NCBI GenBank assembly: GCA_031552845.1
Contig: JAVBMC010000042.1
Coordinates: forward strand, 13,744-77,743
Length of the DNA stretch: 64,000 bases
From: JAVBMC01 sp031552845
Lineage (GTDB): Bacteria; Verrucomicrobiota; Kiritimatiellia; RFP12; DVOR01
Reading direction: 5' to 3'
In this document: positions 27,401-34,803 of the stretch, piece after piece
Numbering within the stretch: the stretch's first letter is position 1
Layout: every line of letters begins with the position of its first letter
Program-made: the position numbers and the translations under genes
Notes under the pieces: model-generated
Database searches by the model: none
Seen by the model: the letters and a program-made list of their open reading frames with translations, nothing else
Told to the model about the DNA's origin: nothing

Positions 27401-30400
27401 CCATAGAACGCTTCTGCACCGATGGTTGTAACACTGTCAGGAATGCTAACTGATGTTATTTCAGAAGGGTCACCACACATGAAGTTCAGGAACGCATCCG
27501 CAGCAATGCATGTTGTTCCATCGTTAATGACGAGATTACCGGTGATAGTTCCTTTGGCACCGAGGCAGTATTGTCCCAAGTACAGCACGGAATCATCGGC
27601 TTGCTCTTCATACCATGCTGTATCAACGAACACATTCGAGCCGAAGTTGATCACGCTGACTGACATAGTGATGTCTGCCAAGCTAGAGCATTCGCCAAAC
27701 GCCCAGTTGCCAATCGTGGTGACGCTGTCAGGAATGACGATGGCTGTCAATCCGGAACAACCCCGGAAGGCGTACTCACCAATGGTCGTGACGCTGTCAG
27801 GAATCGTAACCGAGGTCAAATCGGCGCAACCGTCAAATGCGTGAGCCGCGATAGCAGTTGTGCCATCCCTGATAATGAGATCGCCTTCAACTGTTCCCTT
27901 GAACCCAAGATAATATGACCCCATGTACAAGGGAGCATCATCCGGCTGAGCATCGTACCACGCGGTACCGAAGAATACATTACTGCCGAAACTGGTGACG
28001 TTGGCAGACATCGTGATATCTTCCAAGGCGGCGCAATATCCAAACGCCTCATCGCCGATACTGGTAACATTGTCCGGGATGGTGATCGCAGTTAGGCTGC
28101 CACATTCGGTGAACGCCCAAGCACCGATAGAAGTAACGCCGGTGCCAATCGTAACGGAGGTCAAGCTTCCGCAGTAGCCAAAGGCACCCTCTCCGATGGT
28201 GGTGACACCATTGCCGATGATGACGGACTCTAAGCTGCTGCACTCAGAAAACGCATAGCCTCCGACTTCAGTGACGCCATCAGGAATCGTAACCTCAGTT
28301 AAAGCAGAGCAGCCTTCAAATGCGCCCCACTCGATGATGCGGACGCTATCCGGAATCGTGATGGCGGTCAAACTCTCACAATACAAAAACGCGTTCTCGT
28401 CGATAATCTCAACGCTGTTGCCAAGCATGACGGAGGCCAGATTGTAACACTCAGAAAACGCATAGGCACCTATTGATGTGACGCCGTTGCCAATCGTTAG
28501 AGAACTTAGGCTATCGCAACCCTCAAACGCACTAAATCCAATGGTCGTGACGCTATCAGGAATCGTAAGCGACTCCAATCCGGAGCAACCCGCAAACGTC
28601 CCTTCTTCAATTACAGTAATACTGTCGGGAATGACGAGGGAGGTCAGGCTGCCGCATCCGCCAAACGCCCAAGACAAGATCGCAACCGTACCATCCGCAA
28701 TAACGACGTCTTCAGGATTACCCTTGAATCCGATACAGATCTGCCCTAGGTACAATGCCGAATCATCCGGCTGAGCATCATACCACGCAGTACCTTCAAA
28801 TGCTCCATCACCAAGATAGGCAAGATTGGTTGACATTGTGATATCAGCGAGTTCGGAGCAGTCAGTAAACGCATAGCTGCCGATAGAGGTGACGCTATCA
28901 GGAATGACAATTGAAGTCAGGCTGGAGCACCCATTCAAAGCATATTCACCAATGCTAGTAACGCTGTCGGGAATGATAATAGAGGTCAAGCTAGAGCAAC
29001 CGGCAAATGCATAGTCGCCAATTGTCGTGACGCCATTCTCGATGGTGATCGAAGTCAGGTTGTCCAAACTGCAGAACGAAAACATTTCTTCGCTGATGAC
29101 CGTGAGACCGCTGCCAATGGTGAGAGATTCAAGGCTCGTGCAGCCTTCAAACGGATACAATCCAAGAGACGTGACGCTATTCGGAATTACAATATCAGTC
29201 AGACCTGTACACCCCCTGAATGCATAATCACCAATTGTAGTAACGCCTTCAGGAATGGTCAATTCTGTCAATGCATAGCAGTCGGCAAACGCATACTCGC
29301 CGATAGCTGTAACATTGGTGCCAATGGTCAGATCGGCCAGAGCGGAGCATCCGTAAAAAGCAGATCCGCCAATCGTGGTGACGCCATTACCAATGACGAC
29401 TGTCATCAAACAGTCATAGCCGCCGTTGAAGGCATTCTCATCGATAGTGGTAAGGCCATCACCAATCGTAAGAGACTCCAAGCTGTAGCAACCTTCAAAC
29501 GGGAGATAGCCGAGCGTGGTGACGCTGTCAGGAATGACGACTGAAGTCAAGCCACAATAGGCAAAAGCATTTTCGCCGATAGCCGTGACACTGTCAGGAA
29601 TCGTGACTGCGGACAGAGCATAACACTCCCCAAAGGCATAGATGCCAATGTTTGTAACGCTGTTGCCGATGGTCAAGTCGGCTAACTCATAACACTCACC
29701 AAACGCATAGTCGCCAATGGCAGTTACGCTATCAGGAATGACGACTGCGGATAGGCTGTAACACCCCGAAAAAGTTTCTTCACCAATCTGCGTTAAGCTC
29801 TCAGATAGTACAACTGATGCCAGCTCGGCGCACCCATAGAAAGCACCATCACCCAATGTCGTCAGGCTATTCGGCAGCGTAATCGTAGTTATGGGAGTAA
29901 ATGCGAATGCACCATACCCAATCTCGATTAAGTTAGTTGCGCGTATATCAATTGATTCTAATGAGGGACTGTCAATAAACGCATACTCTCCAATGTATTC
30001 AACACTCTCCGGAATAATTACCGCAGTAAGGTCGTCATATTCATACAGAGCGCAATCAGCAATCCGCTTTGTTCCCTCTTGAATTTCCACCGTACCTTGG
30101 GGATTGCCTTTATACTCACAAAGCCAATTCGCCAGATAAAGCGGCCCCTCACCTGCTGCATCAAACCAAGCAGTATTGTGAAAAACCTGACAGCCCATAC
30201 GGACCACACTTGAGGGCAAGTCAATCACACTCAGCTTCTCGCAGTTATAGAAGGCGAAGTCGCCCAGATCAGCCAATTGCTCTGGCAGAGTAACGGAAAC
30301 AAGGTTCGAGCAACAGTCGAAAGCATTCCCCCCAATGCTCGTTACACTGGATGGAATAACCACAGACGTCAATTGATCGCACCAACGGAATGCACAAACA

Positions 30401-30729
30401 CCAATTCCAATCACTGGCATTTCGCCAAGAGCAGAAGGAATAATCAACTCGCCAGCAGTAGTCTCTGGAATGGCTGATGGCCAATTTCCTGTGCCAATAA
30501 TTGCACCTCCATTCTCGACGTAATACGTATACGTCACGCCGTCGACTTCTTCTGTTTCCGCAATAACCGTCTGCACGGAGATAAAGGGAGATATCAGAAG
30601 AGTTGCCCCAAGCGCCAGCCGCACATGTGCAAACTGCTCTCGGAACCATTTGAGCGCACGCCTTCTCTCTCGAGGGACGCCGATAGGAACTTGCGGTGAA
30701 CAAGTTCCTGCAGCATTAGCTGTAGTCAT
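24493..30729 (-). CDS. giant BspA-family leucine-rich-repeat surface protein
   Basis: This 2,078-residue exported protein has an unusual long basic N-region (about 35 residues) before the hydrophobic core LALGATLLISPF. Then follow more than 40 LRR_5/BspA repeats of about 23 residues (LTSVTIPDSVTTIGEYAF type) to about residue 1220. The run is broken four times by a TAWYDAQ..LY..GFKG insert. Two InlB-type repeats with F-N-A-N-G-G and GWFT blocks follow near 1265-1390. The last 650 residues are beta-rich without recognised domains. BspA proteins mediate adhesion in other bacteria; this role is inferred. I chose the ATG at 30729, with GAGGAA 7 nt upstream, over an upstream ATG at 30780 with none. 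A structured leader RNA precedes it. Confidence 0.85.
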   Translation of the reverse strand: MTTANAAGTCSPQVPIGVPRERRRALKWFREQFAHVRLALGATLLISPFISVQTVIAETEEVDGVTYTYYVENGGAIIGTGNWPSAIPETTAGELIIPSALGEMPVIGIGVCAFRWCDQLTSVVIPSSVTSIGGNAFDCCSNLVSVTLPEQLADLGDFAFYNCEKLSVIDLPSSVVRMGCQVFHNTAWFDAAGEGPLYLANWLCEYKGNPQGTVEIQEGTKRIADCALYEYDDLTAVIIPESVEYIGEYAFIDSPSLESIDIRATNLIEIGYGAFAFTPITTITLPNSLTTLGDGAFYGCAELASVVLSESLTQIGEETFSGCYSLSAVVIPDSVTAIGDYAFGECYELADLTIGNSVTNIGIYAFGECYALSAVTIPDSVTAIGENAFAYCGLTSVVIPDSVTTLGYLPFEGCYSLESLTIGDGLTTIDENAFNGGYDCLMTVVIGNGVTTIGGSAFYGCSALADLTIGTNVTAIGEYAFADCYALTELTIPEGVTTIGDYAFRGCTGLTDIVIPNSVTSLGLYPFEGCTSLESLTIGSGLTVISEEMFSFCSLDNLTSITIENGVTTIGDYAFAGCSSLTSIIIPDSVTSIGEYALNGCSSLTSIVIPDSVTSIGSYAFTDCSELADITMSTNLAYLGDGAFEGTAWYDAQPDDSALYLGQICIGFKGNPEDVVIADGTVAILSWAFGGCGSLTSLVIPDSITVIEEGTFAGCSGLESLTIPDSVTTIGFSAFEGCDSLSSLTIGNGVTSIGAYAFSECYNLASVMLGNSVEIIDENAFLYCESLTAITIPDSVRIIEWGAFEGCSALTEVTIPDGVTEVGGYAFSECSSLESVIIGNGVTTIGEGAFGYCGSLTSVTIGTGVTSIGAWAFTECGSLTAITIPDNVTSIGDEAFGYCAALEDITMSANVTSFGSNVFFGTAWYDAQPDDAPLYMGSYYLGFKGTVEGDLIIRDGTTAIAAHAFDGCADLTSVTIPDSVTTIGEYAFRGCSGLTAIVIPDSVTTIGNWAFGECSSLADITMSVSVINFGSNVFVDTAWYEEQADDSVLYLGQYCLGAKGTITGNLVINDGTTCIAADAFLNFMCGDPSEITSVSIPDSVTTIGAEAFYGLNSAITLTIGNNVVRIGDYAFAHCSSLTSVNIPASVTVLNQGVFSGCASLTSVTIGTNVTTIGDDVFEGCESLTSITIPASVTALGDFVFNGCTSLATVRYLGNAPILKLGGTYWDAPSILKSEITQGTTGWDGIAGSTELPAMWPTVGNDRRGIQFRTADITFDANGGTVNMALTNLFSAIAYGALPEATRLGYAQTGWFTAAEGGTEVTAESIVPETAATLYAQWEVVDTTITFNANGGTSGVTAQDFAWGEAYGTLPVATRTGLAFEGWFTEADGGNQITAGSIVPNEEGVVLYAHWTTGYTLTVKHGKAAVVSHFIAGADVAMMANAASANEEFQKWTFSPVLITFADGFDEFSSSVQFKMPAANVTMTASYIKSATAGSLGITLAPNTLEKPLVNVQWSVDKKAWYAPTTVQRLKAGSYTLYFRSTDGQWILPASQKAKVVAGAASAPVIVSVVCTYAPAFNGDALVSSTDAYNASGSWSSAQGILENTIGQLNWTGLYIGLRAKIGPLPLGEGAVGIKLASGKLPAGLKIISENGQQYIVGIPSKAGDFAGVLQAIDGKKLGAKVGANWNVQVLPAEYVGTFNGSYLSTTNASITNHSALTLTVAKTGKLTGSVNLGGKKYSLKADAFDAIDFDTGMMSVTSTAFICTSPKLTNVITLAVSTNEFGLGVADVASLAAGSNVYDGQAVRNGWSDKTKPAVRTAALFKTAGYYTLTLTPEDNEADIYGAGYLTLTVSAKGAVKASGKLADGTAVSGSSVLQVWSADDVSTVIAISPSAYKGGEFYLNVKFDQNDEATTLTAAETVSWINLVTTKNSNGPFVRMPDVQGGWYSQLKSLYDVYAVASPYSLGLDADAITNEVSVTFNAKGTGVDALPKSNNAYSVKLTLTPKTGLFNGSFNEAGVKTAYKLYGVLTPYLVAGEKTAGLGFYSIPVATPKTQRSEVFRLFDKTVDPTPNPVPGEPEI

Positions 30730-30813
30730 GTCTGTTTCCTCACAATTGCCTATGTTGTTGATTAAGAGAGATGCCTTCAAGGCAATAAAAAAGGCACATC
30801 TCGGTTGTAAAAC

Positions 30814-30903
30814 CCGTAGTGCTGACCTCGTGCAGGCAACATCGTCCGGGGTGGACTTTCGTGGGAACCACCGGCGTGATGCCCTGCGGTGTGGTCACAA
30901 CGG
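30814..30903 (-). ncRNA. structured leader RNA of the LRR gene, riboswitch-like candidate
   Basis: The minus-strand RNA folds into nested stems. A closing stem pairs CCGT and TGACC at the 5' end with GGTCA and ACGG at the 3' end. Inside it, GCAGG/CCTGC continues with CATC/GATG. An apical stem pairs CCGGTGG with CCACCCCGG. The 5' end coincides with the start predicted from the TACAAT box at 30909-30914. Downstream there is a T6 tract and a second hairpin, GAGATG..CATCTC. I could not match it to a known riboswitch class. Confidence 0.5.
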
Positions 30904-30908
30904 AATGT

Positions 30909-30914
30909 ATTGTA
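30909..30914 (-). promoter_or_regulatory. -10 box of the LRR gene promoter
   Basis: TACAAT is read on the minus strand, in the context TTTTTGTGATACAAT. The upstream -35 is weak. Transcription would start near 30902, at the first base of the structured leader. Confidence 0.5.
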
Positions 30915-31094
30915 TCACAAAAAGTATGTCTTGAAAATGATAAAAGTATGTTACTTATGTAATAATAGTTTATTTATAGTGCTATGCCCGCTCGGCAGGC
31001 CTCATGCAGGCGGGATTTTAGGGGCTTTTGGCTTTTAATAACAGGGGGTTTATGTTACACTGAAGGGGTTGTTTGTTGCGCGAGTGGTGAGGCT

Positions 31095-31562
31095 ATGAGC
31101 GGTGATAATTTTGTAAGAGAGGCTCGGAAGCAGCTGGGGCTGACGCAGGCGGAGTTCGCCACGCGTTTGGATATGTCAAAAGTCTATATCTCGATGCTTG
31201 AGCGCGAGGCGCGCCCAATGAGCGCAAAGGCAGAGCGGCGGATTAAGAAACTATTGGAGCTGACCGGCTCGGGCGGGAACCATGTCAGAATCATCGAAGA
31301 TACCTCTATACCCTATAGTGCAGATGGGGTGGAACTTCTCGAAGCCGCCGAGGCACAACCGATAAAATGCCCCGATTGCACCAAGAATGAAGCCGAAATT
31401 GACTACCTACGCCGCCAAAACAACGAATTGACGGCTACCAACCAAAATCTCTCCGAAACCCTCAAGACCCTCTCCGGGACCTTGAGAGACGTAACACGCT
31501 GCGCACGCCCCCCACTCTATTGCGCTGAGGCGTCCCCCGCCCCCTCCTCTACCAAAAAGTAG
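31095..31562 (+). CDS. XRE-family transcriptional regulator with coiled-coil tail
   Basis: This 155-residue protein is the only plus-strand gene between the LRR gene and 46.9 kb. Residues 5-57 form an HTH_3 domain (ARKQLGLTQAEFATRLDMSKVYIS). The middle has a C-P-x-C pair (CPDC near 95), followed by a coiled coil of about 40 residues with LRRQNNELTATNQNL. The ATG at 31095 has GTGAGG directly upstream. A plausible promoter lies at about 31030-31065 (TTGGCT, TATGTT). It is divergent from the LRR gene and could control it, but no operator is visible. Confidence 0.8.
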   Translation: MSGDNFVREARKQLGLTQAEFATRLDMSKVYISMLEREARPMSAKAERRIKKLLELTGSGGNHVRIIEDTSIPYSADGVELLEAAEAQPIKCPDCTKNEAEIDYLRRQNNELTATNQNLSETLKTLSGTLRDVTRCARPPLYCAEASPAPSSTKK

Positions 31563-31565
31563 GAC

Positions 31566-31587
31566 ATGAAGGTGCCTGCGGCACTTT
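31566..31587 (-). repeat. GGTGCC/GGCACC palindromic repeat, copy
   Basis: This short dispersed palindrome (GGTGCC-3 nt-GGCACTT, with CATG at one end) stands right after the XRE stop codon. Related copies are at 22955-22974 (inside the MITE-like element) and 61852-61873. Confidence 0.5.
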
Positions 31588-31715
31588 CCCCGAAACCACT
31601 GTCCCCACACAGCCGCTTGCAAGCACCCCACCGATTAGTACGAGGCACCGCAATGGGTGTTTGCATTTTGTGGGCTTGCAAGCCCATAAATTGGCAGCAC
31701 GTGAAAAAAGGCCTG

Positions 31716-32426
31716 TTAGCAGTCAAGAGCGACTTCGGGTTCGGAGAGTGTTACGCGCGAACAGTCTTTCTGTCGGGCTCGGACTTCCAGCTTCCACGTG
31801 CTGGACGTAATTTGGCTTGGCATTCGAAAGAGCAGGCGCGAGTGGGAGTTATGCAGAACCTCTGCGATTTTTATTTCTGACAGGGCGGAGCCGCCTGTAT
31901 GTTTCAAGAAGACGCCTTCGTCTTCTGCGCTGGCGCAGAATCCTAAAAACCGCCCTTTGATCTCGAGGATATCGCCCGGGTTAAAATTGGCGGCGATTCC
32001 CCCGACGGTCAAGTTGAGCACCTGCCGAATCACAGCGCGAACGGGCTTACGCGGGACTTGCTCAAACTGCGCGTGCGCAGCAAAGACAGCCTCAAGTCTG
32101 CTGTCCGCCTGCAGTGTCAAGTACCCTTCCAACGGACGGATCCAGGTGCCGTTGCGATCGACCACACCCCGGGCACGCGGAGTCATGGTGCCGAGGTTGG
32201 GGATGGAGACCGCAATGCCGCGGGCGCACAGGTGCCCTACCGCGAGTCCGAGATTATCGAGCACAGCCAGCACATCGGCGCGGCGCACGGTTGTGCCTTG
32301 GCGGACGAGTTCGTCGGCGAGTTCTTCTTGTTGAATGCGCAGTGCCGTGGATGAATGTACAATCATCTCGCCCGCCGCCGCCTGATCCGCCCGCAGTGCA
32401 GGCCCTAAGTTATATCGAATAGCCAT
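31716..32426 (-). CDS. HU-HIG type DNA-binding protein with Ig-like C-terminal domain
   Basis: This 236-residue protein starts MAIRYNLGPAL. Residues 1-130 match an HU-like DNA-binding fold of the HU-HIG type. Residues 135-236 form an Ig-like DUF4469-type domain (PGDILEIKGRFLGF and STWKLEVRAR). Such proteins are numerous in Bacteroidetes and PVC bacteria; their DNA-architecture role is inferred. The ATG at 32426 has AGGAAA 9 nt upstream; the frame remains open to 32486. Its upstream 270 nt is highly structured. The end of a possible relative is at the right edge of the window (63891-64000). Confidence 0.8.
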   Translation of the reverse strand: MAIRYNLGPALRADQAAAGEMIVHSSTALRIQQEELADELVRQGTTVRRADVLAVLDNLGLAVGHLCARGIAVSIPNLGTMTPRARGVVDRNGTWIRPLEGYLTLQADSRLEAVFAAHAQFEQVPRKPVRAVIRQVLNLTVGGIAANFNPGDILEIKGRFLGFCASAEDEGVFLKHTGGSALSEIKIAEVLHNSHSRLLFRMPSQITSSTWKLEVRARQKDCSRVTLSEPEVALDC

Positions 32427-32700
32427 GGCTATGTTTCCTAACTGCCGCCTTTGAGTGATAAGCTGACAGCCGGCGGCGTCCGTCAACCCGATGCCATGGC
32501 GATTCCGAAGTAGGCCGATTGACGCACTCGCGTCGATGGTGGATATCCCCCTAGCATCTGGACTGCACGCCGGCCAAACGGGCTGTCCTTTATAGTTGAT
32601 GGCTCCTTGGAGCTTGGATTCTCGTATGCGCCATGCGTCAGTGACGAGTCACCCAATGGGGTCAACGGAGTGCAGTTTAGCACAACGGCAGATAAAGTCA
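32427..32700 (-). promoter_or_regulatory. structured upstream leader of the HU-HIG gene
   Basis: This leader contains several hairpins on the minus strand: GACGC-gagt-GCGTC, a closing CGTCAA..TTGACG stem around a GGC..GCC hairpin, and GCTCC..GGAGC near the 5' side. An open frame of 72 codons crosses it, but I see no domain, signal or ribosome site for it, so I favour an untranslated RNA. The RNA class is unknown. Confidence 0.35.
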
Positions 32701-32856
32701 AGAGGGAAAGATATCAATCGAGATGCCAGCGCTTCCGGTAAAAGAACGCGTCTTACTTCATAGGCGGCTTCGGCGAAGACGCCCTCCGTATTCTCTTAGC
32801 GCGACTTCTTCGATTTCGTCGACTTCATCGACGCTACCCCGTACACTGCCAGCCAA

Positions 32857-33720
32857 TCACTCCGCAGCCGGCAGCGCAACAGCCAAATATTTCGCCATGG
32901 CAATCCATTGAGCTTGGCTGACATCTTCGGGGCGGATGGTTGCTGCAAGGTCGGCATCAGCGAGAAGCGCTTCGTAAGTCGAACCGTAGGTTGGTGATTT
33001 GCGCAGGAGCGAACCCAACTGTTTGCGGCGGTAGGTAAAGGCAAACTTGGTGAGTGCAAAGAAGTGCTGACGCTCTGCAGGTGTCAGCGGATTTTCCATC
33101 GGACGCTGCGCCAGCACCACAACGCTGGAATCCACCGCCGGGCGTGGCCAGAAACAGGAGGGTTTGACTTTACGCGCCACGCGCACATCATAATCCAGCT
33201 GCGCCCAAACCCCGGCCTGCCCGCGGGCATCATCACCCTCTCGTGCGGCGAGCCGTTCCGCGACTTCCGTCTGCACCAGCACAACGGCCAACTGCGGCGC
33301 GGCGGCATGAAGCAAAACGTCCAACAAAATACGCGTACCCACGGAGTAAGGCAAATTCGCAACCAGCGCATTAAATGGCGGCGAAAGCAGTTCGTCCAAA
33401 TTCAGCTCCAGGAAATCCGATGCAATCAACCGCAGCGTCTCCGGATATTCCACGCCGAGTGTCGCGCGTAATTCTTCAGCGAGGCGGACATCTTTCTCCA
33501 CCGCGGTCAGCTGTGCGCCGCGGCGTAGCAGCTCCTCGGTCATCACACCCAGTCCGGGGCCGACTTCAAGGATGAGACGTCCTTTGATATCTCCGGCGAG
33601 ATCAACAATCGCTTCTAAAATATTGCGGTCGATGAGAAAGTTCTGCCCAAGCGTTTTATTCGGATGAAAGCCACGCTCAATGCACCAGCTCTTGATTTCG
33701 GAGGGACTGGTCCGGTTCAT
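32857..33720 (-). CDS. rsmA: 16S rRNA dimethyladenosine transferase
   Basis: This enzyme dimethylates two adjacent adenosines near the 3' end of 16S rRNA during small-subunit assembly. The motifs are clear: LGQNFLID near residue 23, EVGPGLG (SAM motif I) near 52, the acidic motif AVEKD and NLPYSVGT (catalytic N-L-P-Y) near 121. The 287-residue length is typical. The ATG at 33720 was chosen; a TTG 18 nt earlier is possible. It starts 26 nt after the foldase gene. Between 32701 and 32856 only a 9-nt repeat (32803-32835) is seen. Confidence 0.95.
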   Translation of the reverse strand: MNRTSPSEIKSWCIERGFHPNKTLGQNFLIDRNILEAIVDLAGDIKGRLILEVGPGLGVMTEELLRRGAQLTAVEKDVRLAEELRATLGVEYPETLRLIASDFLELNLDELLSPPFNALVANLPYSVGTRILLDVLLHAAAPQLAVVLVQTEVAERLAAREGDDARGQAGVWAQLDYDVRVARKVKPSCFWPRPAVDSSVVVLAQRPMENPLTPAERQHFFALTKFAFTYRRKQLGSLLRKSPTYGSTYEALLADADLAATIRPEDVSQAQWIAMAKYLAVALPAAE

Positions 33721-33746
33721 GCAAGTCTCGATTGGCAACGGCCGGC

Positions 33747-34733
33747 TCAGTCAGACGGCGGCAGTTCCATCATCTTGATGTAGGCGCGTGCACGCAACCG
33801 GCTGGTCCAAGCATGGTAGGCCTTCTCTTGTTCAATCAGGCGCAGTTCAGCTTCGGCATACTTCCAGGCATCCTCCATCGATAACGTCTTAGAAGGAACC
33901 TCGGCATCCTTACGCACGATATAAATATTCGCACCCAACGTGATCGGCTCCGAGAACTCGCGCACCTTCAATGCAGCCAACGCATCAATGATGGGCTTGG
34001 AGAATTCGTCCTCCGGATTGACCACACCCCAGCTGCCACCATCAGCGGATTTGGAGTCTTTCGAGAATCTCTTGGCCAAGACCGCAAAGCTATCGCCCTT
34101 CGTCAACGCGGCCATGACTTCTTCCGCCTGCTCAGCCGCGGTCTTCTCACGGTCATCCTGCAAAAGAATCATGCTGACGCGAATGCCGCCCTGCGAGGCG
34201 AATTTTTTCTTATGCGCTTCATAATAGGCACGGATCTGCCCCGGCGAGAGATTAACCTTTTGATCAACCTGCGAATACCGCATCATCGAGAGCGTCAAGT
34301 CATCGCTGATGGATTTAGCCCATTCTTCGTAGGTGCGCTGTTGCTCGGCCAGCGCTTTGGCCAGCTTGGCCTTATCACCATCAAAATGCTGATCGATAAT
34401 ATCACGGATGCGGCCTTGCACTGCCCACGGCTGCAGCTGAATCTTCGACTCTCTAGCCGATGCTAAAATCAGCTTGCGGTCGACCATTGCATTGAGTGTT
34501 GCTTGGTAAAGTTCGCGCAGACGCGAGTCCCGCTCGGCCTCCGAAACGCCACTCCAATTCATTGAAGCACGGCGGACTTCGCTCATGATTTCCGCAATCG
34601 AGATTGTCTCATCATTCACATATGCGGCCACGCCGTCAAACAACACGCTCTTGCCGACGTCCTGTTCGGTTTCCGCCTGAGACACGCCGGCGCAGAGAAT
34701 CAGCACCGCCAATAATAGACTTGATCGTTTCAT
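33747..34733 (-). CDS. SurA-like peptidyl-prolyl isomerase
   Basis: This 328-residue exported foldase has a signal peptide ending about residue 20, a SurA N-like helical domain at 25-175 and one parvulin domain at about 180-280 (SMILLQDD, FAVLAKRFSKDS, GGSWGVVNPEDEF and IYIVRKD blocks). It probably helps outer-membrane or secreted proteins fold in the periplasm. GGAGG lies 6 nt before the ATG at 34733. It is downstream of the giant secreted protein and separated from it by a terminator, and upstream of rsmA. The SurA-rsmA neighbourhood also exists in other bacteria. Confidence 0.85.
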   Translation of the reverse strand: MKRSSLLLAVLILCAGVSQAETEQDVGKSVLFDGVAAYVNDETISIAEIMSEVRRASMNWSGVSEAERDSRLRELYQATLNAMVDRKLILASARESKIQLQPWAVQGRIRDIIDQHFDGDKAKLAKALAEQQRTYEEWAKSISDDLTLSMMRYSQVDQKVNLSPGQIRAYYEAHKKKFASQGGIRVSMILLQDDREKTAAEQAEEVMAALTKGDSFAVLAKRFSKDSKSADGGSWGVVNPEDEFSKPIIDALAALKVREFSEPITLGANIYIVRKDAEVPSKTLSMEDAWKYAEAELRLIEQEKAYHAWTSRLRARAYIKMMELPPSD

Positions 34734-34754
34734 TACCGCCTCCATCAAAAGAAA

Positions 34755-34785
34755 GGACGCGGGCCCTTACAAAAAGCCCGCGTCC
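34755..34785 (-). terminator. terminator of the giant secreted protein gene
   Basis: GGACGCGGGC and GCCCGCGTCC form a perfect 10-bp stem with an 11-nt loop. On the minus strand it is followed by TTTCTTTT. It lies 19 nt past the stop codon. Confidence 0.85.
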
Positions 34786-34803
34786 GCGAATCAACATAGT
34801 GAC

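Noticed and set aside
32483..32701. 72-codon minus frame before the HU-HIG gene
   Set aside because: No ribosome site, signal or motif; the region looks like a structured leader.
32803..32835. 9-nt tandem repeat (GACTTC/GATTTC-like)
   Set aside because: Simple short repeat with a period of three codons; no sign of function.
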